Shown piece after piece: positions 24,865 through 26,500 of a stretch of DNA of 26,500 bases (position 1 is its first letter; each line of letters begins with the position of its first letter). The notes under the pieces are model-generated. The model was given only the letters and a program-made list of their open reading frames with translations, was not told where the DNA came from and did no database searches. Origin of the DNA: JAWXVD01 sp044425705 (GTDB taxonomy: Bacteria > Bacillota > Clostridia > Lachnospirales > Lachnospiraceae). The stretch covers positions 1-26,500 of the forward strand of contig JAWXVD010000038.1 of assembly GCA_044425705.1 (NCBI GenBank), given 5' to 3'. The translations under genes were made by a program, and so were the position numbers.

Positions 24865-25266
24865 ATGAAAGGTTTTAATCAAATTAACGAAATTCTAATG
24901 GATCAAACAGCAGTAAAAGTTTTAAGCACAACAAACGAAGATGGAACAGTACATTCTATTTATGCAGGAAGTGTTTCACCTCTTGATAATGATAATATGT
25001 TTGTTGCCGAACTTATTATGAGACAAACCACTGCAAACTGGAGCAAAAATCCTAACTTCTCTTTGCTTGTAACAAAAGGCATGGAAGGTACTTATCTTAT
25101 CAAAGGTAAAGCAGTATCACGCATCACAGAGGGCGAGTTAATTGAAATGGTGCGTCCAAAAATGAAAGAAGTTGGCTTTGACACACAAGCTGTTTGGGTT
25201 TTGAATGTTGAAGAAATTTATGGCAATCAAGCAAATCCAGAAACTTGTGGTAAAAAACTATTTTAA
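24865..25266 (+). CDS. Pyridoxamine 5'-phosphate oxidase-like FMN-binding split-barrel protein
   Basis: The 133-residue protein reads KVLSTTNEDGTVHSIYAGSVSPLDNDNMFVAE, then RQTTANWSKNPNFSLLVTKGMEGTYLIKGKAVS. This is the strand pattern of the small PNPOx-like FMN-binding split-barrel family, many members of which reduce small molecules or simply bind flavin. True PdxH activity is unlikely at this length, so the substrate is unknown. It is a single-gene unit: strong TTGATT/TATAAT promoter with operator, an AAGGAG ribosome binding site eight bases before the ATG, and its own intrinsic terminator after the stop. Control together with a DNA glycosylase suggests a role in neutralising a reactive compound, which is inference. 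Confidence 0.8.
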   Translation: MKGFNQINEILMDQTAVKVLSTTNEDGTVHSIYAGSVSPLDNDNMFVAELIMRQTTANWSKNPNFSLLVTKGMEGTYLIKGKAVSRITEGELIEMVRPKMKEVGFDTQAVWVLNVEEIYGNQANPETCGKKLF

Positions 25267-25273
25267 CTAAATT

Positions 25274-25304
25274 ATCGCTGTGTCATTTGACATGGCGATT
25301 TTTT
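25274..25304 (+). terminator. Intrinsic terminator after the PNPOx-like gene
   Basis: Stem ATCGC...TGTCA pairs with TGACA...GCGAT (25274-25299), followed by a run of T to 25304. It begins eight bases after the stop codon. Confidence 0.8.
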
Positions 25305-25318
25305 ACGCAAAAAGTCCG

Positions 25319-25345
25319 ATTACACAAAAGTGCAAATGTGAGTAA
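25319..25345. repeat. 27-bp upstream element, copy 2
   Basis: This is the second copy of the element at 24745-24771 (25 of 27 identical). Here it lies 47 bases upstream of the operator of the third operon; the first copy lies 45 bases upstream of its operator. The conserved distance favours function over chance duplication. Confidence 0.6.
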
Positions 25346-25360
25346 TCTCCTCTCAACTAC

Positions 25361-25408
25361 TTTACAATTATAGTTTTGGTGGTATAATTAAATTACACAG
25401 TTGAGTAA
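25361..25408 (+). promoter_or_regulatory. Promoter and operator of the third operon
   Basis: TTTACA (25361-25366), 16 bases, TATAAT (25383-25388), then TTACACAGTTGAGTAA (25393-25408). The operator differs from the PNPOx one at a single base and occupies the same place after the -10 box. Confidence 0.75.
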
Positions 25409-25425
25409 TGAATTGAGGTGAGATT

Positions 25426-25833
25426 ATGGAATATGAAAAAGCTATCTATCATGAAAAAATCTTGAAGTGCCTGTTCGAGTTTTCAGATATATTAAACTTA
25501 AATGTAAAGACAAAAGAAGAAAACGGAGTAGTAAAGCATATTTTTAAGCGCAAAAACAGAACGCTTTTTATTGTAAGAATAAAGGGGAATACAATTTCTG
25601 TTTCTGTTGTCTTGTGGCTTCTAGATTTGTATTATAGTAACAAAAATAATTTTTCAAGCGATGTTTCAAACGCAATAGAGCAAACTAAAAAAACTGAATT
25701 AGTCTATGATATGTTTGATAAATATTGCATTTCATACAGTTTTAAGTTTAATGAGCCTTCTATGAAAGTAGTAAATGATTTAAAAAATTTATTGCAAGAA
25801 GAAGTTTATCAGATAGAAAAATTAGTAGCATAA
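25426..25833 (+). CDS. Hypothetical protein, paralogue of the next gene
   Basis: The 135-residue soluble protein belongs to no family I recognise. The centre, VKHIFKRKNRTLFIVRIKGNTISVSVVLW (about 40-68), aligns with LKYTMKTKNRNLFSLKANGSTLEIKPALW in the next gene, so the two arose by duplication. This copy lacks the C-terminal cysteine cluster of its neighbour. It is first in an operon controlled by the shared operator, with a GAGGTG ribosome binding site five bases before the ATG, and followed after seven bases by its paralogue. A role in the same stress response is inferred from regulation only. Confidence 0.75.
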   Translation: MEYEKAIYHEKILKCLFEFSDILNLNVKTKEENGVVKHIFKRKNRTLFIVRIKGNTISVSVVLWLLDLYYSNKNNFSSDVSNAIEQTKKTELVYDMFDKYCISYSFKFNEPSMKVVNDLKNLLQEEVYQIEKLVA

Positions 25834-25843
25834 GGAGTAGATG

Positions 25844-26305
25844 ATGATGCATAACCGAGTAGTTCCAGAGGATTTTATACCTTTTACACAAAAAGAGAAT
25901 TTTAGAAAAATGATTGCACTTTCAGAAGAATTATCTTTAAAAACAAAGATGGAGATTTCTAAAAAAGGAGATACATTAAAATATACGATGAAAACAAAAA
26001 ATCGTAATTTGTTCTCTTTAAAAGCAAATGGAAGCACTTTAGAAATTAAACCTGCACTTTGGAATTTGGAAAACTATCGTGATGCAGTAGAGCAAACTTC
26101 TGATGAAATAAAGTCTGTCATTATAAATGCAAAGGCTTGTAAAAACTGTACTGACAAATGTGGAGGTGGAGCAAGATTTACTATGGATGGAAATGAACAT
26201 TACAAGTGCCTATTCAGTGGCTTTCAATACGTCAACCCAAGCGAAGATGATGCCTACATTTTATCCGAGTTAATCACACTTGAAAATGATACAAGGAAAA
26301 AATAA
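25844..26305 (+). CDS. Hypothetical protein with a C-terminal four-cysteine cluster
   Basis: The protein has about 153 residues, with three ATGs in a row (25841, 25844, 25847). I use the second because AAGGAG is then six bases upstream. The N-terminal two-thirds match the preceding gene. The C-terminus adds KACKNCTDKCGGGARF and, about 16 residues later, YKCLFSGFQY. These cysteines (C99, C102, C106, C122 from this start) could bind zinc or an iron-sulphur centre or sense electrophiles. No enzymatic motif is evident. It is followed 10 bases later by the start of a truncated tag gene, so the original operon was this pair plus a DNA glycosylase. Confidence 0.75.
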   Translation: MMHNRVVPEDFIPFTQKENFRKMIALSEELSLKTKMEISKKGDTLKYTMKTKNRNLFSLKANGSTLEIKPALWNLENYRDAVEQTSDEIKSVIINAKACKNCTDKCGGGARFTMDGNEHYKCLFSGFQYVNPSEDDAYILSELITLENDTRKK

Positions 26306-26315
26306 GGAGAACGAT

Positions 26316-26387
26316 ATGGAGAGATGTAATTGGCAAAATCTTGAAAATTCAGAAATCTACATTGAATACCATGACAATGAATGCTAA
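26316..26387 (+). pseudogene. tag: Truncated tag gene (3-methyladenine DNA glycosylase I), first 22 codons
   Basis: After an AAGGAGA ribosome binding site the frame reads MERCNWQNLENSEIYIEYHDNE and then C-stop. The start RCxW and YHDNEW are the hallmark N-terminus of Tag, the enzyme that removes 3-methyladenine; a full protein has about 190 residues. The frame departs from the family exactly where W should follow YHDNE, and no Tag sequence follows. The rest of the gene was removed by recombination or insertion near 26383. This identifies a third repair-related member of the regulon and marks the right breakpoint. Confidence 0.75.
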
Positions 26388-26500
26388 CTTCCCATATTTT
26401 ACCTACTCAACACATTCAATTCCAATTTAGCAATCTGAAGTGTTGAGTAATCATTAAAATACCTCTCTATCTACTTTCTAGAAATGCAAGGATTTCAGCA
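26388..26500. other. Non-coding sequence beyond the tag breakpoint, with a spaced inverted repeat
   Basis: TACTCAACAC (26404-26413) recurs inverted as GTGTTGAGTA (26440-26449) with a 26-base spacer. No gene is supported in the window. The sequence is unrelated to tag and presumably belongs to the next element, whose identity cannot be told from 113 bases. Confidence 0.45.

Noticed and set aside
26467..26500. Minus-strand partial gene ending at 26467-26469 (…AEILAFLESR)
   Set aside because: Only ten codons are visible and another frame is equally possible, so it cannot be supported as a gene.

Overview
The window comes from a low-GC Bacillota, probably a Clostridia-like anaerobe. The grounds are AT-rich coding DNA with strong AGGAGG-type ribosome binding sites, a mobilisation module with a small Spo0A-C-like gene and a Tn916-type accessory gene, and TTGAnn/TATAAT promoters. 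No rRNA or tRNA gene was seen, so the genus cannot be fixed from sequence alone. The whole window reads as accessory DNA: defence island, insertion sequence, mobile-element remnant and a resistance or repair cassette.

Left, minus strand, 1-18297: a BREX type 1-like phage-defence operon transcribed right to left. The core genes are brxA, brxB, brxC, pglX and the first 441 codons of pglZ (cut by the window edge; brxL, if present, lies outside). Extra genes are threaded between them: a Hanks-type protein kinase (brxB/brxC), a coiled-coil DUF2130 protein and a PHP-phosphoesterase/ABC-type ATPase of TrlF type (brxC/pglX), and a small YjcQ-like gene plus an AAA ATPase with a probable ExK-nuclease partner (pglX/pglZ). 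A small Cro/CI-type regulator with a good promoter lies upstream in the same direction. An IS200-type element (about 17390-18052) has inserted between that regulator and brxA.

Middle, plus strand, 18613-20279: a TIR-domain protein, followed by a broken gene (in-frame stop plus a one-base frameshift) that probably was its partner.

Right-middle, about 20280-22986: remains of an integrative mobilisable element. It holds a MOBP-type relaxase that appears to start at AUC, an intrinsic terminator just upstream of it, a Spo0A-C-like small gene, a divergent Cro/CI regulator, and a CD1845-like membrane protein gene that has lost its 5' end.

Right, about 22989-26387: a compact regulon. A TetR-type repressor and a YcaQ/AlkX-type DNA glycosylase are divergent from a PNPOx-like flavoprotein gene. 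Next come two related small proteins of unknown function and a tag (3-methyladenine DNA glycosylase I) gene cut after 22 codons. All three promoters carry the same 16-bp operator, TTACWCA-NN-TGAGYAA, directly after the -10 box. The two rightward promoters also share a 27-bp upstream element. The content suggests a repressor-controlled response to DNA alkylation or electrophiles. The truncated CD1845-like gene and the truncated tag gene mark breakpoints on its two sides.

The most promising leads are the cargo-laden BREX operon with its nested kinase and nuclease/ATPase modules, and the TetR operator regulon.
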